A DNA stretch of 64,000 nt from Phycisphaerales bacterium (lineage in GTDB: Bacteria > Planctomycetota > Phycisphaerae > Phycisphaerales > UBA1924), in NCBI GenBank assembly GCA_029260345.1, contig JAJDDK010000007.1, forward strand, positions 1 to 64,000. Direction: 5' to 3'. The position numbers were made by a program, and so were the translations under genes. The notes below the pieces were generated by a model. The model was given only the letters and a program-made list of their open reading frames with translations, was not told the origin of the DNA and searched no databases. Shown piece by piece: positions 51,824 through 60,687 of the stretch; within the stretch, counting starts at the first letter, position 1, and each line of letters starts with the position of its first letter.

Positions 51824-53043
51824 GGTGACTTGTCTGGCGACGCCGCGACGGACTCAATGACGGAGTGGAGCCATTGAAGTTCGCGTTCGATTGAATCAAC
51901 CATTTCGAATTGCAACGATTTGGGCAGAACGGACCACGTGTAGGTTTCGGCTTCGAAGATGTCGCAGGCGTTTCGCTTGATCGCGTAACGGATGAGTCGT
52001 TCGGTCTGCGGCTGCGTGGTGAGAAGCGGCGATTCACCAGCGTGAAAAATCGGGACGTGGAAGTGGATGCGCCATTCTTCGGCTTGCGATTCGTTGAGTT
52101 GAGCGAGCGCTTCGGGCAGATCGGGCCATTGAAACGTGGAACCATCCGAGTGTCGCCCGATGGTTTGGTGGAGGTAGGTTGAATCGGCGAACGGTTCGAG
52201 GGCGGCGCAGACACTGGCGCGCGCTTTGGGATCAGCCGGAATTGGCACGAGCAATGCGGAGCTGACCTGCACGCGTCCGATTCTGACGCCGGCGTTGATA
52301 TAGGCGTCGATCGTCGCTTCCGGCTCTTCGAATTCGATGGCGGAATGGCAGGTGTCGAGGCAGACGGCGATGCGCTTTCTGACTTCGTTCTCGGCGTCGC
52401 TTGTTGAAAGCCCAAGTTGTCGGGCCATTTCGTTTGTCGCCAGCGGCACGAGTTCGTCATTGAACCACTCGATGTGTTCGGCGGCGGTTTCAAGGAGGCC
52501 GTCCGGTTCGGGTTCGATGTCGAGGTGAAGATCGAGGTTTTTGGTTTGGGAAAGCCGCGCGAATTCGATGGCGCCGGTTGCGATGTTGGCGGTCATGTGC
52601 GTGCGATCGTGCTTTGTCGTCTCGCCCCATGGTTTGTAGGAGAGAGGCGAGGTGGAAATCCCTGCGTGCGCGCCGGCGTGCGGGAGCTGGCTCAGGATGT
52701 GCGCGAGTCGAATCGTGTAGTCGACGCGTTCCTGATTGCGCCAATCGGGACGGTGGACATCGTCTTTGACTGGGCCGCCGTGGAACGGGCCGAAGGGGAA
52801 GCCGTTGATGCAGGCGATGGTGAAGCCGCGCTCGGTGAGCCAATCGCGGAAGCGCGGCAGTTCATCGCCTATGCACAGCTCGCGTGATTCTTCGTCGGAG
52901 AGGCGGAGGCCGAGAGGAAACGGGCGATCTGGTGAAAGTCGGCTTTTCAGAGGCAAACTGAATTGATCTAGTGAATTGCGCACGGCGTCCATCCCTCGGG
53001 CGGGGTGGATGTTGGTGCAGTAGGTGATGATTGGTAGCGGCAT
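51820..53043 (-). CDS. eboE: EboE, xylose-isomerase-like TIM-barrel protein
   Basis: 407 residues from ATG 53043. The N-terminus PIITYCTNIHPARGMDAVRN, then FTIACINGFPFGPFHGGPVK, LHLDIEPEPDGLLET and VCLDTCHSAIEFEEPEATID are characteristic of the EboE sugar-isomerase/AP-endonuclease-like barrel, with Glu, His and Asp metal ligands. In known ebo clusters EboE acts in precursor or metabolite traffic to the periplasm. Here E and F are coupled on the opposite strand from C, D and B, about 5 kb away. Confidence 0.85.
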   Translation of the reverse strand: MPLPIITYCTNIHPARGMDAVRNSLDQFSLPLKSRLSPDRPFPLGLRLSDEESRELCIGDELPRFRDWLTERGFTIACINGFPFGPFHGGPVKDDVHRPDWRNQERVDYTIRLAHILSQLPHAGAHAGISTSPLSYKPWGETTKHDRTHMTANIATGAIEFARLSQTKNLDLHLDIEPEPDGLLETAAEHIEWFNDELVPLATNEMARQLGLSTSDAENEVRKRIAVCLDTCHSAIEFEEPEATIDAYINAGVRIGRVQVSSALLVPIPADPKARASVCAALEPFADSTYLHQTIGRHSDGSTFQWPDLPEALAQLNESQAEEWRIHFHVPIFHAGESPLLTTQPQTERLIRYAIKRNACDIFEAETYTWSVLPKSLQFEMVDSIERELQWLHSVIESVAASPDKSP

Positions 53044-53063
53044 GGGAGTGCGGTATGCGCTTC

Positions 53064-53879
53064 CTAAAGCGAAGACAATTCGACGCCGCGATCGCGGGCG
53101 GCGACGGCGGCGGCCATCACTGCGGCCATGACACCGGCGCGATCCATTGACGTAATCGCGGCGTCGGTCGTGCCTTTCTTGCTGGTGACGGCGGCGCGCA
53201 GTTCCGCGGGAGTCTCGTCGGACTGGTTCAGTAGCGATGCTGCGCCGCTCACCGTTTTGCGCACGATGTGCAACGCTGTGGCGTTGTCGAAACCGATGTC
53301 GCAGGCGGCGCGGTGCATGGCTTCGGCGAGATAGAACACGTACGCCGGGCCCGAGCCTGCAATGGCGGTGAAGGCGTCCATGAGTGATTCGTCGATCGTG
53401 ACGACGTCGCCGACGCTTTCGAAGAGTTGGCGCGCGAATTTATCGTCGCCGGTCGTCGCGCCGGCGCCGAGGGCCATGGCGGTGATGCCTTCGCGAATGC
53501 GCGACGGGAGATTCGGCATGACGCGAATGATTCGTGATTCGGGGCCGACGGCGTCTTGTATACGAGCGCTGGTCGAACCGGCAAGAATCGAAATCACGGT
53601 GCGGCCATTGGCGGCGCCACCGAGATCGCGTGCCGCATCGGCAAGAAATTGCGGTTTCACGGCGAGCATGATTTGCGTGTTCGTTGCGAGATGGTCATTG
53701 AGTTCGCTCGCGTTCGTCACGGCATTGGCGCCCCACGACTGAAAAAGGTCGCGTTTGGGCTGTTCGGGATCGGCGACGAGGATTTCGTTGGGCTGGATGA
53801 CGCCGGTGTCGATGGCGCCGCGAAGGATCGCCTGGGCCATATTCCCCCCACCGATGACGGCGAGGCGCGGATTGGTCAT
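53064..53879 (-). CDS. proC: Pyrroline-5-carboxylate reductase
   Basis: 271 residues from ATG 53879; the much longer frame is antisense to accA and rejected. N-terminal NADPH fold LAVIGGGNMAQAILRGAI, PQFLADAARDL, SILAGSTSARIQDAVG, the PNLPSRIREGITAMA block, and the substrate region ESLMDAFTAIAGSGPAYVFY and PAELRAAVTSKKGTTDAAI are all typical of ProC. It makes L-proline from pyrroline-5-carboxylate in the cytosol. Diverges from accA (103-base gap). Full length. Confidence 0.93.
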   Translation of the reverse strand: MTNPRLAVIGGGNMAQAILRGAIDTGVIQPNEILVADPEQPKRDLFQSWGANAVTNASELNDHLATNTQIMLAVKPQFLADAARDLGGAANGRTVISILAGSTSARIQDAVGPESRIIRVMPNLPSRIREGITAMALGAGATTGDDKFARQLFESVGDVVTIDESLMDAFTAIAGSGPAYVFYLAEAMHRAACDIGFDNATALHIVRKTVSGAASLLNQSDETPAELRAAVTSKKGTTDAAITSMDRAGVMAAVMAAAVAARDRGVELSSL

Positions 53880-53981
53880 GTGTTGGCTCCGTAGGTTCGG
53901 CATGCGGGAACGGGGCGAGGATAGTGGGATCGGAGCGGCTGACGTGACCCGGGCGTCGTGTGAGGGGTAGACTTGGGGCTT

Positions 53982-54992
53982 ATGAGCCGCGCTGCGACGA
54001 ATTATGAACTGGCGTTCGAGAAGCCTTTGGCGGAGCTGGACCGATCGATCCGGGATCTGGAGGCGGCGGTTCTGCCGGAGACGGATTCGGATCAGGCGCA
54101 GGAACTGGCTCGGCTGCGCGCGGAGCGCGAGGATCGGCTGCGGGAGATCTATGAGAATCTCGAGCCGTGGGAAACAGTTCGCATTGCACGGCATCCGCTC
54201 AGGCCTCAGACGCGCGATTATGTGCGGCTCATGTTCAAGGACTTTTGCGAGTTGCACGGCGATCGTCGCTTTGGCGATGACCCGGCGATCGTGACGGGCT
54301 TTGCGCGGGTTGGCTCGATCAAATGTCTCGTCGTGGGTCATCAAAAAGGAAAAGACACGGCGGAGAAGGTGGCGTGTCACTTTGGGTGCGCGCATCCGGA
54401 GGGGTATCGCAAAGCGCTGGCGAAGATGAAGCTGGCGGAGAAGTTTGGTCTGCCGATTGTGACGCTGGTGGATACGCCCGGCGCGTTTCCGGGCATTGGC
54501 GCGGAGCAGCGCGGCCAGGCGGAAGCGATTGCGGTGTGCATGAAGGAAATGAGCCGCTTGCAGACGCCGATTGTGTCGGTCGTGATTGGTGAGGGCGGGT
54601 CGGGCGGCGCGCTGGCGATCGCGGTGGCGGATCGCGTGGGCATGCTTGAGCACGCGTGGTATTCGGTGATCAGCCCGGAAGGATGCGCGGCGATCCTTTG
54701 GAAAGAAGCCAACGAAAAAACGAATCGCGAAGCGGCGCGGGCGCTGAAACTGACGGCGCGCGACAATTTGGCACTGGGCATTGTCGATGATGTGGTGCCG
54801 GAGCCGGTCGGCGGCGCACATCGTGATCCTGAAAGTGCGGCGGAGAATCTGCAGCACTGGCTGACGGAGCGACTTCGTGAGTTGAAGCGATTCAAGCCGG
54901 CGAATCTTCCGGCGCGGCGTCGACTTCGATTCCGCAAACTTGGCGTGACCGATGGTGGCGCTTCGCTCGTGAGCCTTGAAGGCGACGAGTGA
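53982..54992 (+). CDS. accA: Acetyl-CoA carboxylase carboxyltransferase alpha subunit
   Basis: 336 residues from ATG 53982. An N-terminal helical hairpin is followed by WETVRIARHPLRPQTRDYVR, FCELHGDRRFGDDPAIVTGF, GHQKGKDTAEKVACHFGCAH, LVDTPGAFPGIGAEQRGQAE and VVIGEGGSGGALAIAVADRV, standard AccA motifs forming the crotonase-like active site with AccD (biotin and acetyl-CoA sites). It produces malonyl-CoA for fatty acid synthesis. Full length; the usual C-terminal tail is slightly extended. Confidence 0.95.
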   Translation: MSRAATNYELAFEKPLAELDRSIRDLEAAVLPETDSDQAQELARLRAEREDRLREIYENLEPWETVRIARHPLRPQTRDYVRLMFKDFCELHGDRRFGDDPAIVTGFARVGSIKCLVVGHQKGKDTAEKVACHFGCAHPEGYRKALAKMKLAEKFGLPIVTLVDTPGAFPGIGAEQRGQAEAIAVCMKEMSRLQTPIVSVVIGEGGSGGALAIAVADRVGMLEHAWYSVISPEGCAAILWKEANEKTNREAARALKLTARDNLALGIVDDVVPEPVGGAHRDPESAAENLQHWLTERLRELKRFKPANLPARRRLRFRKLGVTDGGASLVSLEGDE

Positions 54993-55137
54993 ACGCTCAA
55001 AACCCGGCCAAAAACCGAACATTCTGCTTTGACGAGGGCGCCGACCTTCGGTAGACTCCGCGACCTTTGCACTCGGAGGGACGGGCAACGCGCTCGTGCT
55101 CCTGGTCGCCGAGGCAAGGCGAGCGAGGTGCAGACCA

Positions 55138-56034
55138 GTGGCCAAGAAGTCGTCGGCCTCTCAATCACGTTCAGGATCGAAGAAGAAGACTTCGCGGTCG
55201 CGCGCCTCCAGCGCGAAGAAGAAGACGGCTGCCTCCTCGAAGGCGCCGGTGAAAAAGAAGACGACGGCGAAGAAGACCTCAAAAAAGAAGGTCGCCGCCA
55301 AGAAGACGACTTCGAAGAAGAAAACCGCCGCGAAGAAGGCGACCAACGCCAAGAAGCCGGTGGCGAAGAAGTCGACCGCGAAAAAGACCACCGCCAAGAA
55401 GGTCACTTCCAAAAAGAAGACCACAGCGAAGAAGGCCTCGACCTCGACGAAGTCGAAATCCAGCGGCAAGGCGTCCTCCAATGGCGACGCGTCCACGGCG
55501 AAGCGCGGCGGCAAGAACAAGGCGCCGGCGCCTCTGGCGACGCTTGGCGACGCTCAGGAAGCGGCGCGGAAGCTCGCAGCCGCGGCAGGCCTTGGGCCTC
55601 TGACGCAGCGCAGCACGCTCGCGGAAGAAAAAACAACGAAGACCAAGCGCGTTCGGCGCAGCCCGGTGAAACCGGAGCAGCTCGAAGAGTTCCGTCTCAT
55701 CCTGATGCAGAAGCGCTCTGAAGTGCTGGGCGATGTGACGGAGATGGAGAACGAAGCGCTGGGCGGGCGCAGTGGCGCGCTCAGTTCTTTCCCGCAGCAT
55801 CTTGCCGATCAGGGTTCTGACGAATACGACCAGTCGCTGGCGCTCGGCCTAGCGGCCAGTCAGCGCAAATTGCTCGCTGAGATTGATGCGGCGCTGGATC
55901 GCATCGAAAACGGCACGTACGGCATTTGCGAATCGCTGGGCATTCCGATTTCGCGTCAACGACTTGAAGCGCAGCCGTGGGCACGCGTGAGCCTTGAAGG
56001 CGCACGCCAGCAAGACAGCTATACGGCGCGGTGA
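55138..56034 (+). CDS. DksA/TraR-like protein with histone-H1-like Lys/Ala tail
   Basis: 298 residues from GTG 55138 (GAGG about ten bases upstream). Residues 1-125 are almost entirely Lys, Ala, Ser, Thr in KKT/AKK repeats, like bacterial histone-H1-like proteins. The C-terminal 115 residues match TraR/DksA: PEQLEEFRLILMQKRSEVLG, DEYDQSLALGLAASQRKLLA and DRIENGTYGICESLGIPISR, then RLEAQPWARVSLEG. The four zinc-finger cysteines are reduced to one, so the finger is metal-free. It could be a DNA-bound DksA-like regulator. Overlaps lspA by GTGA. Confidence 0.75.
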   Translation: MAKKSSASQSRSGSKKKTSRSRASSAKKKTAASSKAPVKKKTTAKKTSKKKVAAKKTTSKKKTAAKKATNAKKPVAKKSTAKKTTAKKVTSKKKTTAKKASTSTKSKSSGKASSNGDASTAKRGGKNKAPAPLATLGDAQEAARKLAAAAGLGPLTQRSTLAEEKTTKTKRVRRSPVKPEQLEEFRLILMQKRSEVLGDVTEMENEALGGRSGALSSFPQHLADQGSDEYDQSLALGLAASQRKLLAEIDAALDRIENGTYGICESLGIPISRQRLEAQPWARVSLEGARQQDSYTAR

Positions 56035-56723
56035 CTGACGCGACCAACGACACCATGACGCCTGACAATGGTGCAGCGCCAGATGCAGCGGCGCCCGCTC
56101 TTGGTCGGACTTCGCGTTCCATTCGCGCCTGGGCGATTCTGCTCACGGTGACGGTGGTTGGCGCTTTGTTTGATTTGGTCACCAAGGCCATTGCGTTTTC
56201 AGAAGTGGCGGATCAGCCGGTGGTTCTGGCGCGGCGTGATGTGCTGGCGGCGGGGCCGAATGGGATTCGCGGATTGATTCCGCCGCACGAAGCGGTGACA
56301 GTGATTCCGCGTGTGCTCGAGTTTCGGCTGGTGCTGAATCCTGGCGCGGTGTTCGGTGTGGGGCCTGGGCAACGGTGGTTTTTTGTCGGCTTTACATTGA
56401 TTGCGATTTGTATGGCGCTGTGGGCGTTTGTGAAGTGGACGACGCCGCGAAGCTTTTGGTCGCACGTAGGGCTTGGTTTGATTCTGGCCGGCGGACTTGG
56501 GAATTTGTACGACCGGTTGATGTTTGGTTGTGTGCGTGACTTCCTGCATCCGCTGCCGAATGTGAACCTGCCGTTCGGATGGCACTGGCCAAGCGGAGCG
56601 ACGGAAGTGTGGCCGTGGGTGAGCAATGTGGCGGATGCGCTCTTGCTGATCGGGATCGGGCTGCTCGTGGTTCACTTGTGGCGGATTGAGACGCCGGCGA
56701 AGAGTGTGCCTGCGGACACTTGA
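56031..56723 (+). CDS. lspA: Signal peptidase II
   Basis: 230 residues from GTG 56031, overlapping the preceding stop. After a polar 30-residue N-terminal extension come four membrane helices with the aspartyl-protease motifs: FRLVLNPGAVFGVG, LILAGGLGNLYDRLMFG with catalytic Asp, and SNVADALLLIGI with the second Asp. It cleaves prolipoproteins, such as the efflux lipoproteins in this window. Slightly longer than most LspA (about 160-170) due to the N-terminus and a loop before the first motif. Confidence 0.92.
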   Translation: MTDATNDTMTPDNGAAPDAAAPALGRTSRSIRAWAILLTVTVVGALFDLVTKAIAFSEVADQPVVLARRDVLAAGPNGIRGLIPPHEAVTVIPRVLEFRLVLNPGAVFGVGPGQRWFFVGFTLIAICMALWAFVKWTTPRSFWSHVGLGLILAGGLGNLYDRLMFGCVRDFLHPLPNVNLPFGWHWPSGATEVWPWVSNVADALLLIGIGLLVVHLWRIETPAKSVPADT

Positions 56724-56736
56724 TATTCGCGCAGAC

Positions 56737-56800
56737 ATGCCCACGCAGTCGTGGGCATGGCACACAAAAGCGAATCATGCCCACGGGGACGTGGGCATGC
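56737..56800. terminator. Two tandem near-identical hairpins
   Basis: CATGCCCACG/CGTGGGCATG stems occur at 56737-56760 (loop CAGT) and 56777-56800 (loop GGGA). Both are perfect. They lie between the convergent lspA and 56834 genes, so they could end transcription from both sides; they also look like copies of a dispersed repeat. Confidence 0.5.
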
Positions 56801-56833
56801 CACCCTGAAGCGGTTGCAAGTGAAATGGATTGA

Positions 56834-57832
56834 TTAGCGGGCGGCGGTGGCTTGTTCGGCGCGGGTGCGCAGGCCGTCGATCATGTCGCGCACTTCTTCG
56901 GCCATGCGTGTGTTGGGGAACTCCTTCATCAGGCGTTCGCCAACGCGCACGGCTTCGGACCATTCCTTGTCCTCGATGAGGAGTTTGAAACGGGCGCCGA
57001 GGTTTTCACGGGCTTTGCTGACAACGCCGCGGGCGACTTCGCGCAACTGCTCGGCTTCGCCTTCGGACAGGTACTCGTCGAGCTGCTTGAGAAGCTTCAT
57101 GGCGCGATCGACTTCATCGCGCTCGGCGGCGTGCAGGAACTGGCGTTCGAGATCGACTTTGTAGCGCCGGCGGGCCTGATCCACGTGATTGCGCAGATTC
57201 TCGACGCGCGGCGAATCGGGGAAGAGGCGCTCGATGCGGGAGGCTTCGCGGTACGCCTCGGCCCAGTTTCGATTCTCGAGCATGGAGTCAAGCCGCGACA
57301 TGGCTTCGCCGACGTTGCGGTCGAGTGTTTCGGCGCGGGCATGATCGATGCGCGAGCGGAACTCTTCGGCGTCAGCGCGGTACCCGAAGCGCTCGGCGAG
57401 TTCGCGCACGAGCACCATCGCGGCTTCCCAGTCTTCGTCGGTGATGTCCTGCTCAATAGCGCGCGTCAGTAGATCGCGCTCTTCGCGACGATGCAGCACG
57501 CGTTTGGCGGCTTCGCTGAGGCCCCCCTCTTGCACCATGGTCTCGAGGCGTTTGCTGAGCTGCTCGAAGCCGCGAATGAGGGCGCGGTCGTCGTGACGGG
57601 TTTGTGACTTTGCCGCGGCTTGACGCATCGCGATTGGAACGGTGGCGAGAATGACGGCGAGCGACAGGGCGCCCACTTCGCGAAAGTCCGGAAGCCAGAC
57701 GATGACACACGACGCGGCGATGGCGAGCGCGCCATACCACACCAGCATCACCATGATCATGGGGTTGGACTGATTCCGCGCCGCGGGCGGAATGGTCAGA
57801 GAATCCGAATTGTCCTTGCGTCCACCTTCCAT
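56834..57832 (-). CDS. Membrane-anchored helical (TPR-like) protein
   Basis: 332 residues from ATG 57832. Two N-terminal membrane helices (MVMLVWYGALAIAASCVIVW, VGALSLAVILATVPIAM) are followed by 260 cytosolic residues of charged paired helices, such as ENRNWAEAYREASRIERLFP then NTRMAEEVRDMIDGLR, which look like TPR or half-TPR repeats. No enzyme motif is seen. Unnamed relatives are common in planctomycetes. It stands alone, convergent with lspA. Confidence 0.7.
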   Translation of the reverse strand: MEGGRKDNSDSLTIPPAARNQSNPMIMVMLVWYGALAIAASCVIVWLPDFREVGALSLAVILATVPIAMRQAAAKSQTRHDDRALIRGFEQLSKRLETMVQEGGLSEAAKRVLHRREERDLLTRAIEQDITDEDWEAAMVLVRELAERFGYRADAEEFRSRIDHARAETLDRNVGEAMSRLDSMLENRNWAEAYREASRIERLFPDSPRVENLRNHVDQARRRYKVDLERQFLHAAERDEVDRAMKLLKQLDEYLSEGEAEQLREVARGVVSKARENLGARFKLLIEDKEWSEAVRVGERLMKEFPNTRMAEEVRDMIDGLRTRAEQATAAR

Positions 57833-57875
57833 GATTGAATCGCTCCGGTGTGCGGCGCCGCGAGTTTGATGAAAC

Positions 57876-58244
57876 TCAGGTGCCGGGGATCGCTTCGCCG
57901 CAGTTGGATGACGTTGGCGTCACGCAAAGAAATCGAAGAGGCGACTGCGCTGCGGCGCGGAATTGATGCTCGTGACCGGCGGGGACATAGACCACATCGC
58001 CGGGTTTGAGTGCGCGTTCTTCGCCATCGAAGAAAAACGTGCCGGCGCCATCGAGGACGACGACTTCGTGTTCGTAATCGTGGCTGTGCCGGGGGGTGAC
58101 GCCACTGGGATCGACGACGATCTCACGCACGGCGAAATTCGGGGCCCCATCGTCCTTGCCGACCATGACGGCCATGCGGCACTTTTCGGCGCCGCTGGCG
58201 GTGACGGGCTGATGCTGGGCGTCTGCGAGATTACGGATCAGCAC
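57876..58244 (-). CDS. Cupin-fold protein
   Basis: 122 residues from GTG 58244, with GGAGG about eight bases upstream; the longer frame is rejected. Cupin motif 1 is TPRHSHDYEHEVVVLDG and motif 2 VVYVPAGHEHQFRA, giving a three-His/one-Glu metal site. Enzyme, sensor or storage roles are all possible. It is divergent from the MBL-fold gene at 58319. Confidence 0.8.
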   Translation of the reverse strand: MLIRNLADAQHQPVTASGAEKCRMAVMVGKDDGAPNFAVREIVVDPSGVTPRHSHDYEHEVVVLDGAGTFFFDGEERALKPGDVVYVPAGHEHQFRAAAQSPLRFLCVTPTSSNCGEAIPGT

Positions 58245-58318
58245 CGTGGGTCCTCCGTGATGCGGACCTGGCGCTGACGCGGCGCAGGCCTGCCTCCGTG
58301 ATTCTACCATCGGCCGCC

Positions 58319-58972
58319 ATGGGCGATTCCTCCACTGCGGCATTGATTGAAGGCTTCTGTCTGGGGCCTTTTGCAACAAATTGCTACATCGTTCGCGATG
58401 GAAATGGGACGTGCTGGATTGTGGACGCGAGTTTTGAGCCGCAGGCGATGATCCGGCGCGTGCAGGAACTCGGAGACACGCCCAGCGCGATCATCCTGAC
58501 GCACGCGCATGCGGACCATATTGCTGGGCTGGCGGAGGTGAAGGCGGCGTTCCCTGAGGCGCCGATCTTGATCCATGAGGCGGAAGCGAGTTTTCTGACG
58601 AATCCGGTTTTGAACTTAAGCGCCGGGTATGGCGAGCCCATGACGGCGCCCGAGGCGGATCGACTGCTCAAGGGCGGCGAGACGCTGGAGCTTGGCGACA
58701 GTTCATGGAAAGTGTTGCACACGCCGGGACACTCGCCGGGTGGCATCACGCTGTACTGCGAAGCGGCGAAGCAGGCGCTGGTGGGCGACACGTTGTTTGC
58801 GGGTTCGATTGGTCGGTATGACTTTCCGACGAGTGATGGGCCGACGTTGTTCAAGTCAATACAGGAACAGTTGTATGTGTTGCCGGATGACGTGACGGCG
58901 TATCCGGGGCATGGGCCGACGACGACGATTGGGCGGGAGAAGAGGACGAATCCGTTCGTGCGCGGGGAGTGA
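58319..58972 (+). CDS. MBL-fold metallo-hydrolase (glyoxalase II-like)
   Basis: 217 residues from ATG 58319. Metallo-beta-lactamase metal motifs: LTHAHADHIAG (HxHxDH), HTPGHSPGG, VGDTLFAGSIGR and AYPGHGPTTTI. It resembles the YcbL/GloB-like branch that hydrolyses S-lactoylglutathione or related thioesters in the cytosol. It is shorter than true GloB (about 250) and lacks the C-terminal helical domain. Confidence 0.85.
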   Translation: MGDSSTAALIEGFCLGPFATNCYIVRDGNGTCWIVDASFEPQAMIRRVQELGDTPSAIILTHAHADHIAGLAEVKAAFPEAPILIHEAEASFLTNPVLNLSAGYGEPMTAPEADRLLKGGETLELGDSSWKVLHTPGHSPGGITLYCEAAKQALVGDTLFAGSIGRYDFPTSDGPTLFKSIQEQLYVLPDDVTAYPGHGPTTTIGREKRTNPFVRGE

Positions 58973-58995
58973 AAAGCTAACTCCGTATTGCTATG

Positions 58996-59072
58996 GCGAG
59001 CCGGCTCGTCTCCGAGCCGGCTGAAGTCCAAATTGGATTTACGTTGACCGGGCCGGGGACGGCCCGGCTCGC
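58996..59072. terminator. GC-rich inverted repeats between convergent genes
   Basis: GCGAGCCGG (58996-59004) pairs with CCGGCTCGC (59064-59072), and a smaller AGCCGGCT...AGCCGGCT palindrome lies in between. It is placed between the convergent MBL-fold and mntR genes. No T-run follows either side. Confidence 0.45.
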
Positions 59073-59084
59073 TGATGATTTGAG

Positions 59085-59501
59085 TCAGGTTGAATCTGCG
59101 ACGCGTTTCATCGCGCGGATTGTTGCGTCGCTGACGTGGTGTTCGATGCCTTCGGCGTCGATCTCGGCTTGTTTGCGCGGGACGCCGATGGCGAGGAGGA
59201 AGGCGAGAACGGTTTCGTGGCGCTCGCGCACCTGTTTGGCGAGGCGGCGGCCTTTGGTGGTGAGCGTGATTGGCTTGTAAGGCTCGGTTTCGACGAGGCC
59301 TTCGCTTTGCAAACGCGTGACGATGCGCGTGACGGTGACGTGGCTGACGCCCATCATCAGGGCGAGGTCGCGGACGCGGGCTTCGTCGCGCTCTTCAATA
59401 AGTTGCGCGACGGCTTCGACGTAGTCCTCGGCGGTCTCATCGCGGTGCGCGGCACGCGTGGTGCGGAAGCGGTCGGCAGTTTGGGCGGGGTTGCGCGGCA
59501 C
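59085..59501 (-). CDS. mntR: DtxR/MntR-family manganese-responsive regulator
   Basis: 138 residues from ATG 59501. A winged helix (VRDLALMMGVSHVTVTRIVT, VETEPYKPITLTTKGR) follows a helix DETAEDYVEAVAQL containing the Asp and Glu metal ligands. The second domain ends with IDAEGIEHHVSDATIRAMK with Glu and His ligands, as in MntR. The short size without SH3 domain also fits MntR rather than DtxR/IdeR. It would repress manganese uptake or induce efflux genes when Mn is high. No target gene lies adjacent. Confidence 0.85.
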   Translation of the reverse strand: MPRNPAQTADRFRTTRAAHRDETAEDYVEAVAQLIEERDEARVRDLALMMGVSHVTVTRIVTRLQSEGLVETEPYKPITLTTKGRRLAKQVRERHETVLAFLLAIGVPRKQAEIDAEGIEHHVSDATIRAMKRVADST

Positions 59502-59518
59502 GGTGCGATGATAGGAAA

Positions 59519-59728
59519 ATGGGAAGAACGCGGAGGAAGACGGAGGGAGACAGGAGAGAACGAGAAAGCGAAGAATGAGAAGCGATGGGGATGAGGCACT
59601 GCTTCTGATCCCCCACTCTGTTTTCCTCCGCGTCCTCCGCGTTCGATTGGATTGGTTGGGAAATTGTTTGAGCGAGCGTCGTCGCAGTGACCCCTCGCTT
59701 GCGCTTGGGGCTCTGGTAGGATTCTTGC
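59519..59728. other. Intergenic region with GA-rich and palindromic repeats
   Basis: Contains CGCGGAGGA-type segments in both orientations (near 59530 and 59628-59642) and the hairpin CCCCTCGCTT-GCGCTTGGGG near 59691, all of a dispersed-repeat style. No gene is seen. Confidence 0.4.
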
Positions 59729-60523
59729 ATGATTGAGCGGTTTGCGAAGTTGCCTCGGGCGCTCGAAGAGCAGACGAAGTTTGTGCGGCTGGGCGCGCAT
59801 GATGTGCCGGCTTTGGTGGCGTCGCCGAACTGGGATGAGCCGGCGCCGGTGGTGCTGTGGATGCACGGGCGCACGGTGGACAAGGCGCTTGATCCGGGGC
59901 GGTATTTGCGGTGGATTCGCAGCGGCGTCGGCGCCTGCGCGGTCGACCTGCCGGGGCATGGCGAGCGGCTGATTGATTCGATGCATTCGCCGTCGAAGAC
60001 GCTGTATGTCGTTGAGCAGATGATTGATGAGATTGATTCGATTGTTGAGGCGCTGAAGTCGGAGTTTGGCGATGCGTTTGATCTGAATCGAATCGGCATC
60101 GGCGGAATGAGCGCGGGCGGGATGGCGACGTTGCGAAGGTTGTGTGAGCCTCACGGGTTTAGGTGCGCGGCAGTGGAATCCACAGTTGGGGATTTTTCGG
60201 TGATGCCGTATGCGGAGTCTTTCCCGGAGGAGATGATTGCGCGGCTGGATCCGATTCGGCACTTGGATGGATGGCGGCCGATTCCGCTCTTGGCGCTGCA
60301 TTCGGAGAAGGATGAGTGGGCGCCGGTTGAGGGGATGAAGAGGTTTATGGCAAAGATCAAAGATCTCACGCGCGAATCGGATCTGCCGCAGGACGCCGTT
60401 GAGTTTGTGACGTGGCCGGAGACGGGGGCGCCGTTCGAGCATGCGGGGTTTGGTCGGGTGGCGAATGATGCGAAGAATTTGCAGACAGATTTCTTTCGCC
60501 GTTGGCTGGTGGAAAACGCGTGA
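59729..60523 (+). CDS. Alpha/beta hydrolase (prolyl-oligopeptidase-like)
   Basis: 264 residues from ATG 59729. Core strands and loops: APVVLWMHGRTVDKALDPGR (oxyanion HG), CAVDLPGHGERLIDSM, nucleophile elbow GIGGMSAGGMATLRRL with Ser, and later Asp in LALHSEKDEWAPVEG and a final His in PFEHAGFGR. This is a serine esterase or peptidase fold; the substrate cannot be told. Complete by length. Confidence 0.8.
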   Translation: MIERFAKLPRALEEQTKFVRLGAHDVPALVASPNWDEPAPVVLWMHGRTVDKALDPGRYLRWIRSGVGACAVDLPGHGERLIDSMHSPSKTLYVVEQMIDEIDSIVEALKSEFGDAFDLNRIGIGGMSAGGMATLRRLCEPHGFRCAAVESTVGDFSVMPYAESFPEEMIARLDPIRHLDGWRPIPLLALHSEKDEWAPVEGMKRFMAKIKDLTRESDLPQDAVEFVTWPETGAPFEHAGFGRVANDAKNLQTDFFRRWLVENA

Positions 60524-60687
60524 TGAGCGAGGGGTTCGCCGGGACGCGTCGGCGGCTTTTTTGAAGACAGGCAAGCACCTTTCGAGCGTCTTGGGGTACA
60601 AAGGACGTACGTCGATGGGTCCGGATGCGGGCCGACTTCCCTTCTGAGGCGCATCCGGGCGCCGCACGAATAATCAAGGAGCACACC

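Noticed and set aside
53880-55145. Upstream extension of the proC reading frame
   Set aside because: It is antisense to accA and has no homology pattern; proC has a normal N-terminus at ATG 53879.
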